Shown in pieces: positions 12,050 to 23,780 of a stretch of DNA of 64,000 bases; within the stretch, counting starts at the first letter, position 1, and each line of letters opens with the position of its first letter. The stretch is from Stictocephala bisonia. Lineage: Eukaryota; Arthropoda; Insecta; Hemiptera; Membracidae. The DNA lies in assembly GCA_035578905.1 (NCBI GenBank), contig JAQJVL010000322.1:489798-553797 (forward strand), written 5' to 3'. Made by a program: the position numbers and the translations under genes. The notes beneath the pieces are model-generated. The model had not been told where the DNA came from and did not search any database. It saw only the letters and a list, made by a program, of their open reading frames with translations.

Positions 12050-13394
12050 ACCGGCCGCTTAAGCCTAAGTTCTAAGGTTTTTTTTATTATTTTACTTATG
12101 TAAACTAAAAAAGGTGATTTTCCATTATTAAATAATATGGGATATAGCTTAATGAAATAGTTTATTTATAAGCTATATATTTTTTCAGTTAGAGAAAATA
12201 GTTCAAGGTTACATTTAAAGACTTTAGAAACTGTCAGATATCGCTTGTGAAATAGCAGTTTTCAAAGTACTTCTTATAATTATATTATTTTAAAAATTCA
12301 ACTGTTTTCTTAAACACAAACTATGCCTTTTTATTGGTTGATATACCAACATGGGAACAAATATTTTCATTGCGATGACCTTTAAATGTTAGACACCTCT
12401 GTTAACTCTATAGGCAATATACAACCCAGGAGATACGTACGCCTACGCGTGTTATATCAATTACTTCTGTTAAGAAGCAATCTGTATGCAGACGCCATCA
12501 GAGGCAATCTACAGGCCTAAATATGAAATTAAACAACCAGTAAAACTCTTGTAATAGCATTTCGATTCAATAAAATCCATACGTATCCTCCGTGTAACCA
12601 AATAAGTTATTTGTCATTCATAAACGAATAATTTTTAAACACAATATTCATCTATGAACGAAAGTATACATAACCATAGTTAGTTGATGTTGATTTTGTT
12701 TTTAGATTACTTTTAAAAAATTCAATATCCATTTAAATATTGAACCGTCTAACCGTTTATTATAGAGTCGGAGTATCATAACATTATGTAGGTACTCCAC
12801 GCAGTGCGCCCAAACACGTTTACCGCTACAATCACTCAGTATTACATGGTGGGTGCTAGATATATTATTATAATTACATAAACCACATTACTATTAAAAT
12901 TATATCATTATCATTTTATTATATAAAACTGGATTTAGATCACTTACCCACTCACTGATTGCAATAAAGGTTTGTATAATTAACCACTTCAGAGTGTCGT
13001 AACATTTTGAAATTTAAACTGAAGGTAAATCTAACCATATCGATCTAAAATACAACCCAACATTCTCACATTTCCAATAAATAATTGTTGTTTTTAAGAG
13101 CTGAAAATCGGAAATTTTCCCTAATGAATAACATGAGCAGCCGCGGCCGTACGTAACGTAGTTTCGTTCCGATTGTAGGTTAACCAATAAAATGAATTTT
13201 AAGGTTCCCAAGAGGCATATAGAGTAGAGTAGGGCTTAAAAGTACATTTAGGCGCTTGAAAGTACATTCCATTTATTGAATTTCAGTTTTAGATTTCAGA
13301 TGGAAATTTCTGTAAAAGATAGAAACTGACTTTACATTTGGAAATCTTATACTATTTACACTCAATTTAACTTTTTCATTTTTTTTATCCATTT
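12050..13394. other. no feature seen
   Basis: AT-rich intergenic sequence without supportable genes. Confidence 0.5.
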
Positions 13395-13830
13395 AATTGA
13401 TTTAGTTATTTAGGAAACTTTTTTTACGGTGGTTAAACCTACCTGACTCAAAAATAAAAAAAATTCTAGCATGTCGAAAATGTTATGTCAAGAATTTTCA
13501 ATTAATTAAAACGACGGTTTTATATAAATGCTATTGTTAATTCATTATTGCACAATCCATGCGTCTTTTTGGTACTGTTTTTCCAATTTCCTTTCTGTAA
13601 ATATCAGTATGCAATATGTGTACCTAACAATTGTTTTTGATATCTAAAGAACTTTGTAAAAGAATGCATGTTTTGTTCCGTTGGGCCGCCCGTGTTATTT
13701 TTATGGGAAATTTTACATTTTCAACCTCCTCAAAAGTACTCCAAAATATATGCAATTGTTTAAATTTTTCCTAGGTTCTACAGGATCTACATACAGTCAA
13801 ATTTCAAAATTTTACGACACTGATAACTGG
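13395..13830 (+). repeat. diverged copy of the 26.9-kb repeat
   Basis: 13400-13640 resembles 27620-27845 and 13660-13830 resembles 40735-40905. Here the two halves are contiguous, so the tRNA-like SINE present between them at 27.9-40.7 kb is absent. P-like copy A inserted at the right edge of this repeat. Confidence 0.6.
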
Positions 13831-13836
13831 GTATAG

Positions 13837-13869
13837 CAATGACTACAGATAGAATAAGACGAAAAGTTC
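13837..13869 (+). repeat. P-like copy A left terminal inverted repeat
   Basis: 33 bp, exactly the reverse complement of 25263-25295 and identical to the ends of copy B at 27973-28005 and 37363-37395. Confidence 0.93.
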
Positions 13870-14994
13870 CCATGTTAAAATTTCAGACCAAAACAGTAGG
13901 TAAAGAACTGAATTTAAGCAACGGGCCACTATAGAGCGCTGAAGTCTCGTTTTGGCTGCGAGTGTTAGACAAGGATGACGAGTGCAAAAAGAAAAGAGAG
14001 AGCGGTATTATCGGTCTGCACACCCACACTCCAGTTCGTCATCGGTCTTCTTCGGGTCTCTCACTTCATTCGTAACAACTGGTGGACCCTTGACAGATGG
14101 CAGGTCACTTGAAACCCGTTACAAGTCTTGGTCCCTTGGCCAAATACATCCCTTAGCACAGAGGCACGCTTCTAGCTTTTCAGTTTAGAGGACGGGCGTC
14201 AATTTGACTGTGTTGAAACCAAGTCATCATTAAATTAAACTAGTAGTAAATACTTAAAAGTTTATTAATTATTTGGATAATTACATGATTACATTTAACA
14301 TATATTAATAATAATAGTTGCACGGAATTTTTAGCTGTCTAATCAGGTTTACGATAATATTTAAAACGATAATAGACAGATTAAAGAGAGGAACCATTCA
14401 ATCAAAAGAATACTTCATTAAATATACAGAAATTTGCTTAGTGGTCTTTTAATTTTGTGACATAGTTTAAACAGTTATTTACAATAATGTAAAAAATAAA
14501 ATTTTAATTAAAAAATTAAAAAAAATAATTTCATAAATGATATAATCACATTTTAAAATATAACTATAATTGCAGTGGCTTTTAGTTTGTCGAATCTAGT
14601 TTACAATTAGATTTACAACAACGAAATTTATATGAAAATTATAACAAAATTAAAAATTACTGCTTAAAAATACAGGATGTTAATATCTGAATATTTATAC
14701 TGTGATTTTACTTTTCTGACATAGTCTTAAAATATACTTACAATAATGTACAAAATATAAATTTAATTAAAAACAAAAAAATACTAACTTTTAAATTATT
14801 TAATCTAATTTACAATAATATTTCCAACAAAGAACAAACCAGAACATCGTAAAAACGTTACTTGCTTCAATGTAAATTAATTAATTTCTGAATATTTGTA
14901 TTGATCTTTGACTTTTATGGCTAAATTAAAGAGGTATTTACAATAATGTACAACATACAAATTTAATTTAAAACATACTTAAATTACTAGCTTT

Positions 14995-16364
14995 TTACAC
15001 CAATTTTACATTCATTTTCTGAAAACTCTGTGGATTGACGTGCCTCTCTGATAGCTTAGGTGCAGCTCTACAGTCAGTTCCAGTTTTTTTATCACGGTCA
15101 TAGAAAATCTTGATGTCTCTCCAAGAAACCAATTTACCTTCTACAAAAAAGTCATATTTTAACAGGTTGTTCCGTAAACACTTTAGAAGGTGAGGGAAAT
15201 CAGACAGTATATCTTCTTATTTTTAAACATAATATAAGGCGTTTGAGATGAAGCACCCAATAGTTTTATCGCAGCAGCATTAGTCGACCCTAAGTCAATC
15301 ACAATAGCTTTAGGGTGAAAACCAGCGTATTGGACACTACTTAAACACATATCTATTAATATGGCTAATGATGTGTGTTTAATGGAGTTATGTGATAATA
15401 CATATGATAATGGGCATTTCCAGGGATATTTCAATCCTCTAATCATGAATACCATAGCATGAGTGACTATTGATTCTTCTCGACCCAAGGGTCCCAAATC
15501 TTGAAATCCTTCGACAACATCAAGCTTAGAATTATATTCTAATGCTCGTTTGATCGACATCTCGTCTAGTAATACCACACATTCCTTCTCGTCTTCAGTC
15601 ATTGACATGGATTTCTTTTTCAATTTATCAAATAATTCTTTGCCGAATCCAGATTGAACATTATTAACATTTACCCAAATACAAATTTGAGTTAGACTGG
15701 GCAGCTTAAAACCTCTTTCCCTTAAACATTTATACACATTTGGAGACTTGTAGTAAAGGCTTAAAGCAAAATTTTTTCTTCTTCACTCCATTTCACCTTC
15801 TTTATATGTCTAAGTTGCATGGTTAAAAATGTCAGTGGTTCTCCAGAAACAAACTGCTGCAAACTAAAAAGCAATGTTTGCAAATCTATGTTCCTTTTTC
15901 TTCTATTAAGGAATTGTATATTGTTCATTTTTTTCAACATTAATTTTTGTTTTGAAACAGTGCTTATAAGTTTTTTCTTCCGGGGGTTGGGCTATTTTCA
16001 AGATTTGTATTTAATATAATATCAGGGGCATGTTTGTAATTGTTTGTTTCTTCTGCGGGTAAAGGCTTGAAATCTGTAAAAATCATCCAATGTTTGTTCC
16101 GGCTCTTCATTTCCTTTTAAACTTTCATACGTTAATGGCGGTTCCTGAGCATTCGAAGTGACCACTTGAGACTTTGATGGAGTTTTGTTACTGAACCAAG
16201 GCAGGGGCACAGCAAGCTGATGATTACGAAGTAGCTTATTTTTTAACGAATTTGTGAAAGCTGAGTCTTTGAAGTGACTAGCTCAAAGGGCACGCTGCTT
16301 CAGTTGGTTGTCCGAAAGATCGGACAAACCATCATTTCCGCTGTTTACTATCCAAGTAATGCAT
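14995..16364 (-). pseudogene. broken P-element/THAP9-like transposase, copy A
   Basis: Reading from high to low coordinates, 16210-16364 looks like the second half of a THAP zinc finger (conserved W, then SHF, then AVPLPWF). It begins at a plausible splice acceptor (TTTTTACAG). A low-complexity linker follows. The RNase H-like core then has the first catalytic Asp in LLDEMSI (about 15555-15575), FMIRGLKYPWK, and the second Asp in VIDLGSTN (about 15285-15305). The frame shifts just after KIYC; the next frame continues DFPHLLKCLRNNLLKY to a stop near 14995, where GGTGTAA could be a splice donor. A 9-bp insertion near 16281 adds a stop absent in copy B. The first THAP exon and the C-terminal half with the last acidic residue were not found. 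Known family function: cut-and-paste transposition in the nucleus. Confidence 0.85.
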
Positions 16365-16984
16365 CTGTAAAAATATGTATTATATAGTTTCTACAAAAAT
16401 GTTAAGTTTATTTAATTGTGGCATGTAACTGGCTCAAATCATCCCGTTATGTAAATAACAAAATAATAACCATTACATGGTTGTTATAAAACAAATGGGT
16501 CACAACTGAGCTAGCTTCTTTAGTGTTTTTTTTTTGTAGTACATTAAATATATAAATGCAAATTTTTGAAATTAATTTATTATTGTATTAAAAATATTGT
16601 TTTTACCATTAGAAATAATGAGATAAATTCTCTTATTTATTATTGTCTCATGATTTATTTATTTTTAAATAGGCCGATTTTTCCTTTTTAATCATTTATT
16701 GTTATATAATGCTCATTTTTGTAATTAATTTATTATTCTATGATTTTAAACATTTATTTTTAAACGTGTATGGTTGCATTATTGTGATATAATAGTCCCA
16801 TGCAACTACTATTACTACTTAGTATTTTTCTTTATATACTGAGTAATCAGGGTTATATTAAAAAGTAATATTTTCAACAACAAAATCGAATAGCGAATAT
16901 TTTATTGAACTAGGTATCTTACCATTTATTTAATGTATATATTTGAAAGTATTTTGTTGATTCGTTGTTTAAGCCTCCTGAGCT

Positions 16985-17792
16985 GATATATATAACAAAT
17001 AATAAGGTTAACGTACCTTTGTCGTCTTCAGCTACAAATATTTTACTAGATTACCGGTTTCAGAACAATAACTCCATGGTCACATCCACTGTACGTTGTC
17101 AAAACATTCACATTAAAAACAATATACAAAAATTACATATTAATAAAAATAAAACACATGATAACACTGCCGGTTGGTATGATGGTTAGATCCGGATTGA
17201 GCGTGTAGCTGGAACGATGTTATCCAATGCTTACTTGACTTTGAACGATTTTATTTCTATCTGTCCATCTGTCTTCTTTTATTGGTTGATTCAAATTTGT
17301 AATCCGATCAAATAAAATATTTCCAGAGAATTTTAATTTTTCATTAAACACAGTAGTTGGGTTGCTCTTTATGGCTTTATATATTTCATAATTCTCTAGA
17401 GTATTCACTGTCGCATCTTTATTACATTTATGGAGAATATCTAGGTTGGTGACAATGCCCTTAATGTTATGATTGTTGTTAACTAAATGTTCAGCAAAGC
17501 GAGATGTTTGAGGCTTATTAACGTTCTTGGGTAGGTGTTCATTGAAACGCTTTGTGAAAGAACGGCCTGTGTCCTATATAAATACTCGGACAATCTGAAC
17601 ATTTTATTTTATATTGGCCAGTTATAAAATCACATATATCTTATTTTATATGTTTTAGTAAGCCTTAAACATCTCGCTTTGCTGAACATTAACAACAATC
17701 ATAACATTAAGGAAATTGACACCAACCTAGATATTCTCCATAAATGTAATAAATGTGCGACAATGAATACTCTAGAGAATTATGAAATAGTA
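16985..17792 (-). mobile_element. Penelope-like element fragment, left arm, in copy A
   Basis: The minus-strand translation of 17200-17640 gives the C-terminal GIY-YIG endonuclease of a Penelope-like retroelement. It shows CSDC, YIG, then after a frameshift TGRSFTKRFNEHLPK, SRFAEHLVNNNHNIK and NTLENYEIYKAIK, ending near 17220. The 3' terminal region (16985-17100) contains ACCGGTTTCAG, typical of these termini. From about 17650 the sequence turns back as the inverted second copy, which the Helitron interrupts at 17793. The partner resumes at 24059. Confidence 0.75.
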
Positions 17793-17816
17793 CCAGGAAA
17801 GCCGATCTCCGATCGG
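17793..17816 (-). other. Helitron 3' terminus with hairpin
   Basis: On the minus strand the order is a CCGATC-GGA-GATCGG hairpin, nine bases, then terminal CTGG followed by host T. This is the canonical termination signal arrangement of Helitrons. Confidence 0.85.
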
Positions 17817-18198
17817 GTTAGTGTCTCATCTGTAAAAATTTGGTTTTGTTATTAGTTGTTTGATTTTGTTATAAACACAATAATTATCTCCCATTATGAA
17901 AATTATTAAAATATATTTGAAAATTTTTTCTAGAGAATTATTTTATTGATAAATTCTATTGAAAAGGTTGTTAGAATGAATATACTCGTATATAAATAAA
18001 ATCACAAAAATTTTTACAAAATAAGTATTATTTATTATTAAGAAACATAAAATATAATATATACAAATATATAAAAAAGTATTCAACACAATTATTATGG
18101 AAAAGATTGATTCAATATTAAAGTTTTTCATTTACAAAATTAAAATCTAAAAATGCCAGAAATAAATCATATAAAACACAAGTAAATTGATTTTAATG

Positions 18199-20511
18199 TT
18201 AAAAACTAATGTGCAAATTATCTAATTCTGAATCAAAAGCTTCTAAATTTTCAAGAAAAAAGTCTTCGTCTTGGTACAAATCAGGTTCGATATTATTATA
18301 TGTGTTATTTAATACTTCAGTCCAGACAACATTTCGTGTATAACCTTGAATTCGACTATTATTTTCTGCTGGTAATAAAATTTTTAGACTGTTTCTTCTC
18401 TTAACTCTTGAAAATGCTACGTAAAGCATACCGTGCATGAAAACCGGACTTCTTAAATCAACACCAACATACTCAAATGTTTGGCCTTGAGATTTATGAA
18501 TTGTCATAGCAAATGCTGGTTTGACTGGAAATTGATGTCTTTGCATTGAGCATCCCAACTGACTTTTGTTTGATTCAAGAGTTATTCTGGGAATATGTAC
18601 TTCTTGTCCGGCATGTTCACCAGTTATAATTTTGCCTTTAATTATATTGTTGCATAACTGGGTAACAGTGAGTCTAACACCATTACAGAGACCTTCCCCA
18701 AGATCTAAATTTCTCAAAAGCATAATTATTGTGTTTCTTTTTAATTTTAGCTCATGTGGAGGTAAATCTGCAATTTCAATTGAATTTAGAAATTCAGGAG
18801 TAAATTGCAATGTATCTTCGGCTGGATCTTTTACTGAATCATAACTTTTATATTGCTTACTTTCACCCTCCAACTTTTCAATGATTTCATCATTAATTTT
18901 GGCTACGTCCTTATTTAATGGTGCCAAGATTGCTCGGTCTTTCATATTTTCGTATTGTCTGTTAAGCAAGCAGTTGCCAAAAACTTCATCAATTATATCA
19001 CCATTTGAAATCATATCATTTGGAATTTTAATTTCATCCAACTCATTTTTTGGAAGTTCGCCATTCCCAACTTGTAGAAGATAATTAGCAAATTCCAGCT
19101 GTTCTGGATCGACACGCATATTTTCTGTTAGTGAAAAAAGTTTAAAATTATGCCATAATGGGCTCTTTTTTATTGACAAATTCACAAGTTCGCTTCGATT
19201 AGCTCTTTGTTGAACTGGTAAACACTGTCGAAAGTCTCCTCCTAGAACTATAACTTTTCCTCCAAATGGTAAGTTTGGATTTGCTATACTTCGTAGTAAC
19301 TCATCTATATTTTGAAGTCCGTATTTAGGAAGCATAGGAGCTTCATCCATTAAAAAAATATCAATTTTTGCAAGCTCCCTAGCCTTAGCTGATCCAGACT
19401 TTATATTGGAAACAGATTCTGCAGTTAAAGGTACTTTAAGACCACAAGTTTTATGGGATGTATGACCGTTTGGCAGAAGCATTGCTGCGATTCCTGTAAA
19501 AGCCATACACTTTACTTTATAATTTTTAGCTGAAAGAACATGATATAAAGTTTTATATATAAATGTTTTTCCAGTTCCTCCTGGCCCGTCAATAAAAAAG
19601 CATCTCTGCTGTAAATTATTATCAAGTGTATCTATTATGGAATCAACAACTTCAATTTGGTTGCCACGAAGTTGTCTTCTCATCTCTTCGCCAAGTGCAA
19701 AAGATTGATCAATATTAATTATGTCATCATTTATTTCATCGTAGCCATCAATATCATCCATTTGAAATCGATCTACCCAAAATTGAAAATTTCGACCTTC
19801 CGTTGCTTGAGAATTGAGCTTATGAGCAATAATTCTGTAAGCTTTTCGAATAGCTTCATCAACAGAAGTACCATTTTCTCTGGCATGATGAATAAAATCT
19901 TCAGCCAAATTTTCTTTAAAAGTATCCCACAGGTTCTTCGGATTTTCAGGAGCACCAAATATTAATATTTGTGTAAAAAGAGTTCTCATTGCTCTTGGCA
20001 TTTTCGATAATGCTGATTCTCGTAAGCCATCAATCCATTGTTTATCATCGTAAGTTAAACCTCTAGCTAAGCAAGCCTGTTTGTACGAATTACATTTTAC
20101 ACCATTAACCATAAGCAGATCGTCAAAACTCACAGCGTCGTTAACGTGATACAAAAGTAAACGTAAAAAATACAACTCAGGTTGTGCAACAAATGTAACA
20201 TTATGTATTCTACCAATAACTCGAATATTCCGTTGTCTTTCAACCCATTTACTTTCTTTTCCTTCCCATCGATAAAATTCTGGCATTTGCCAGTAGAAAT
20301 AAAAACTATTATTTTCTGTATTGTCATTGTTTTCAATACGTTGTTTTTTAGCTTGGTTTGTTCGGAAGTAAGCTTCTAACATAGAACCCTTTCGACCTAT
20401 ATCAAGTAAATCTTCTTGAGCTTGTTCAATATTTTGTACTCGATATTGACCAGGCAAATGGATATTCAGTCGCTGAACACAATGACTTTTTTTTTTGTAT
20501 CTCATTCCCAA
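18199..20511 (-). CDS. Helitron helicase domain (Pif1-like), C-terminal part of RepHel
   Basis: An open frame of 770 codons. Superfamily 1 helicase motifs run in order: Walker A GPGGTGKT near residue 310, Walker B FLMDEAP near 388, GGDFRQ, SLTENMR, AMTIHKSQGQ, and YVAFSRV near the C-terminus. It is the DNA-unwinding half of the RepHel protein that drives rolling-circle transposition. Its first 28 codons overlap the upstream frame, which ends at 20426. The two frames meet at a run of ten A on the minus strand (20487-20496). A single-base length change in that run therefore most simply explains the split of one protein into two. It could be a real mutation, slippage or an assembly error. Otherwise the helicase looks intact to its stop. 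Confidence 0.92.
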   Translation of the reverse strand: MGMRYKKKSHCVQRLNIHLPGQYRVQNIEQAQEDLLDIGRKGSMLEAYFRTNQAKKQRIENNDNTENNSFYFYWQMPEFYRWEGKESKWVERQRNIRVIGRIHNVTFVAQPELYFLRLLLYHVNDAVSFDDLLMVNGVKCNSYKQACLARGLTYDDKQWIDGLRESALSKMPRAMRTLFTQILIFGAPENPKNLWDTFKENLAEDFIHHARENGTSVDEAIRKAYRIIAHKLNSQATEGRNFQFWVDRFQMDDIDGYDEINDDIINIDQSFALGEEMRRQLRGNQIEVVDSIIDTLDNNLQQRCFFIDGPGGTGKTFIYKTLYHVLSAKNYKVKCMAFTGIAAMLLPNGHTSHKTCGLKVPLTAESVSNIKSGSAKARELAKIDIFLMDEAPMLPKYGLQNIDELLRSIANPNLPFGGKVIVLGGDFRQCLPVQQRANRSELVNLSIKKSPLWHNFKLFSLTENMRVDPEQLEFANYLLQVGNGELPKNELDEIKIPNDMISNGDIIDEVFGNCLLNRQYENMKDRAILAPLNKDVAKINDEIIEKLEGESKQYKSYDSVKDPAEDTLQFTPEFLNSIEIADLPPHELKLKRNTIIMLLRNLDLGEGLCNGVRLTVTQLCNNIIKGKIITGEHAGQEVHIPRITLESNKSQLGCSMQRHQFPVKPAFAMTIHKSQGQTFEYVGVDLRSPVFMHGMLYVAFSRVKRRNSLKILLPAENNSRIQGYTRNVVWTEVLNNTYNNIEPDLYQDEDFFLENLEAFDSELDNLHISF

Positions 20512-23470
20512 ATAATCGCCAGCAAGCCTCAGGTGGAGTTATGCATCTACCTTGAATAAATTTATCTGCTTCATTATAATTTATAGTGGTTTGATTTTGG
20601 ACTACTTTTAAAGCAGCACAATCATGGCCTTTATAAATATATTTGTAAAGATACTTAACAGCCCGAATGCTTCCAACGTATTCAACATTTATGTGGCAGT
20701 TGAATTTTTTCAACAAGTATGGATTGTAAGGAGCAACATGGCGATTATCTCGAGTTATTTTTTCACCTTGAGCATCTTTACGATAAATTGCTTCTTCATG
20801 AACAAAAAAATCTCTATTATTTTGATCTAATTTAGGATCATACCTTCTTCTATACTTGGGCTTGCCATCGTCGATTAAAGAGGTTGTATCTTGGAATCCC
20901 ATAGGAAATTTAAACCTACAACTCATTCTACCGTTTTTATTAACCATGCATGATGCTTTTTGATTTTGTTCGCCACAAGCTTGATGAATCATCCATTTCT
21001 TAACTAATTCTCGTAGTTCTGAATCGTCTTCTACGTCTGGTATTTCTGCTGAAACGAGATCATCTAGTTCTTCAGGATTGTGAATCTTATCTTCTTGCTT
21101 TAATATAATTAACAAATGCATGTGAGGCAGCCCTCTTTTTTGAAATTCTACAGTATAAACGTAAGCAGCAACTTGCCCAAAAATTTGACTTTTATCTAAA
21201 TCCTCAATTAACTCCGCAAATTTTAAATATGCTACCCTAGCAATTATGTCAGGTCTATCTTGAGCTAGTTGTTGCCAGTCACTACCATTTTCATTCATTA
21301 TCTTTATAGCTTCCTTAATTTCCGGCCAGTCCGGATTACAGGTCATGGTTATAAAGAAGTCAGGAGACCCGAATCTTCTAACCAGTGCCATAGCATCTTC
21401 AAAATGCTCAGAATAATATCTAGTAGAGCCAGGAAAAGACGATGGAAGTATAATCTTTTCTCCCAAAACAGCATTATTTTTTTGTGCCATCTCATTAAGA
21501 TAATTTGTAACAGATGTATAACTGTCTGCAAGAATTTTCTTTTGATTCAACTTTATCCATTGAATTCTATCATATTCTATTCTAATGTAGGTATCTACAA
21601 GATACTGTTGAAACAAACGTCCACCAAAATGCAAAGCATTAAACTTAAGGTTACGTAAATCATATCCCCTTATGGTTTCGTCCAATGAAATACATTGTGT
21701 TAAATGAGGTCGAAAAGCAATTCTATATCGTGCAAGTTCAAGTCTAGTTATGTGACCTCTACTTGGATATCCTTCTCTCAGCAGCATACCCGGTGAAAAA
21801 CCAAAAGTTCCTTTAGGAAAAAATAGTGGGTATGTTAAGGGTTCTGCGTGTTTATCAATATTTTTCATTATTTGCACTGATTTTCCTCGTTGTCTAATAA
21901 TAAGTGGATTATCTGGAAAACTTTGATCAGCGTTCAAAGTAACGACGGCACATACTTCATTGCTTTGAGGAACATTGTATCTTGTTGGATCAAGTCCTTC
22001 TGGGCAAGTGAATAAAAGCCTAACATTTGGTACTGGTATCTGTTGAAAAGCCGCTTCTCGTTCAGCTTGCTCTGCTACTTCTCTCATCATCATATAACCT
22101 CGTGCAAAAGGATTTTCAGAACGAATGATTTCCTCTAATAATTCAAATAATGGCACACTAATACCATCATTTAGAGGATGGTTTCCTCGCTCCGTTACAG
22201 CTTCCTCTGAATCGAGAAAATACATCTGTCCATAAAGAGGTTTTTCAAAATTACCTTCTGGAGTTTGTGTTGGCTGTGCAGCTGCATTTATTTTATGATA
22301 TACCTGGCCGTTGGCAATATAAGTATATATTCCACGGTTATTTATTGTACGGTCATCATCGCACGAATAAGATGCCATTGCATACGATGAGTTTAGATTT
22401 TTAATTCTTTGATGAAATTCAGGAGATAAGGGATGTCTATGCGAAAAAAGTCTTGCTAATTCATTTGGAAAATCAGCATGTTGAATATCAATTTTACCCT
22501 TCAAACAGCAATCCCCAAATGAGTTATTATTTCTATTGCCTACGCGTTCCTCAGGAAAATGTAACGCTCCACAATGCACGCACGCAACATTAAATTCTCC
22601 TAAACGGTGACAAGCAACGTCACTTTGAACAGCTAACTTGTAAGTAGGCTTCAACGAATTCGCTAACAAACGTCTTTGGCGACGAGCATTCCGACGTCGC
22701 TGTTCTTCAAGACGCTGTTCCCTGCAAACATGGGTTTCAGCAGCTCGAATTTCATTTGCACGCATTCTTAAATTTTCTAATCGCTGACTTCTTTGATCAG
22801 GAGTTTCTTCATTTCGTTGTTGACTATTTCTCTGACGCATTGCATTTAATCGCTGACTTCTATCTTCAGGAGTTTCTTCATTTCTTCGTTGATTTTCTCT
22901 TTCGCGCATATTACTCAACCGCTGACTTCTTTGCACACAAGTTTCTTGAGAGATTCGTTGAGTGACTCTTGAAAGATCATCACTCAAACGTTGTTGACGC
23001 TCTTCTGCTGTTTCATTCAATTTTTTGTTACGTTCCCGATGAATTCTTTTTTCTTCTGATTCTTGACTCTGTGAGTCATTCATATCCATAATAACTCCTA
23101 TCAATCTATCTCTGCAAGCAACTTTCGCTTTACGCATTGGTCTAGCAGTAGCAGGAGTATCATTACTTTCTTGATTAAAAATTGTTGTTTGGACGACATT
23201 ATTAAATGTTACCCCCGAGGTTGATGGCAAATCGTAATTAAGAAAGTTGCTAGAAGTTTGTAAGGTATTTCCAGAATTATTTGTAGAAGTTGTTTGCAAA
23301 GTATTAATACAAGTCATAAGATTTGTTTCATTGTTTGAATCAAGATCTGTATTTTCAATTTCAGCTTCATAGCATGTTTCAGTATCTTGGGATTCATTTA
23401 AATTCGGTATTGGTGGCTCATTTTTATTAAAATTAAACTTACGTCGTTTTGGAGGACGTCCGCCTGGCAT
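20426..23470 (-). CDS. Helitron Rep nuclease, N-terminal part of RepHel
   Basis: A 1014-codon frame starting MPGGRPPKRR. Residues about 165-275 are three to four degenerate repeats of roughly 24 residues, rich in Arg and Glu (units like EETPEDRSQRLNAMRQR). A Cys/His cluster follows (CVHCGALHF). Then come the Helitron-like N-terminal domain, the HUH nuclease motif HMHLLI near residue 784 and the two-tyrosine active site YLYKYIYK near residue 942. The protein would nick and join single strands at the Helitron ends. The last codons after about 20490 are out-of-frame, the result of the A10 run that also separates the helicase. Insect Helitrons commonly have similar Arg-rich repeats. Confidence 0.92.
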   Translation of the reverse strand: MPGGRPPKRRKFNFNKNEPPIPNLNESQDTETCYEAEIENTDLDSNNETNLMTCINTLQTTSTNNSGNTLQTSSNFLNYDLPSTSGVTFNNVVQTTIFNQESNDTPATARPMRKAKVACRDRLIGVIMDMNDSQSQESEEKRIHRERNKKLNETAEERQQRLSDDLSRVTQRISQETCVQRSQRLSNMRERENQRRNEETPEDRSQRLNAMRQRNSQQRNEETPDQRSQRLENLRMRANEIRAAETHVCREQRLEEQRRRNARRQRRLLANSLKPTYKLAVQSDVACHRLGEFNVACVHCGALHFPEERVGNRNNNSFGDCCLKGKIDIQHADFPNELARLFSHRHPLSPEFHQRIKNLNSSYAMASYSCDDDRTINNRGIYTYIANGQVYHKINAAAQPTQTPEGNFEKPLYGQMYFLDSEEAVTERGNHPLNDGISVPLFELLEEIIRSENPFARGYMMMREVAEQAEREAAFQQIPVPNVRLLFTCPEGLDPTRYNVPQSNEVCAVVTLNADQSFPDNPLIIRQRGKSVQIMKNIDKHAEPLTYPLFFPKGTFGFSPGMLLREGYPSRGHITRLELARYRIAFRPHLTQCISLDETIRGYDLRNLKFNALHFGGRLFQQYLVDTYIRIEYDRIQWIKLNQKKILADSYTSVTNYLNEMAQKNNAVLGEKIILPSSFPGSTRYYSEHFEDAMALVRRFGSPDFFITMTCNPDWPEIKEAIKIMNENGSDWQQLAQDRPDIIARVAYLKFAELIEDLDKSQIFGQVAAYVYTVEFQKRGLPHMHLLIILKQEDKIHNPEELDDLVSAEIPDVEDDSELRELVKKWMIHQACGEQNQKASCMVNKNGRMSCRFKFPMGFQDTTSLIDDGKPKYRRRYDPKLDQNNRDFFVHEEAIYRKDAQGEKITRDNRHVAPYNPYLLKKFNCHINVEYVGSIRAVKYLYKYIYKGHDCAALKVVQNQTTINYNEADKFIQGRCITPPEACWRLFGNEIQKKKSLCSATEYPFAWSISSTKY

Positions 23471-23584
23471 CTAAGAAAAAGTTAGAATACACTGAACTGA
23501 AGTTATCAATGAACTATTTACAAGGACCATAAATATGCGTTGCGGTGAAATTATAATAAAAATGAAATAAAGTTCGAGAATAAC

Positions 23585-23780
23585 TGAATTGTGTATATTA
23601 GACATAGGTAAGAAAAATACAATAATATTTGGTTTGTTTACATTTTAACAGATTCAGAAAAACATGTGTTATTTAAAAAAAATGAATTGTGTATATTAGA
23701 CATAGGTAAGAAAAATACAATAATATTTGGTTTGTTTACATTTTAACAGATTCAGAAAAACATGTGTTATTTAAAAAAAT
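23585..23780 (+). repeat. 98-bp tandem duplication in the Helitron 5' region
   Basis: The block beginning TGAATTGTGTATATTAG occurs at 23585 and again at 23683, nearly identical, each ending with an A-run. It lies between the RepHel start codon and the Helitron 5' terminus. Confidence 0.9.

Noticed and set aside
1..13394. Host protein-coding gene in the left 13 kb
   Set aside because: No frame with a recognisable domain, codon bias or linked exon-like blocks was found; short exons cannot be excluded without RNA data.
13982..14188. 68-codon frame almost identical at 28118-28324, which looks like a conserved small protein
   Set aside because: Both lie in equivalent places of the two P-like copies. 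The similarity is explained by recent shared ancestry, not by selection on a protein, and no motif is present.
18566..22965. Plus-strand frames within the Helitron
   Set aside because: They are antisense shadows of the RepHel coding sequence.
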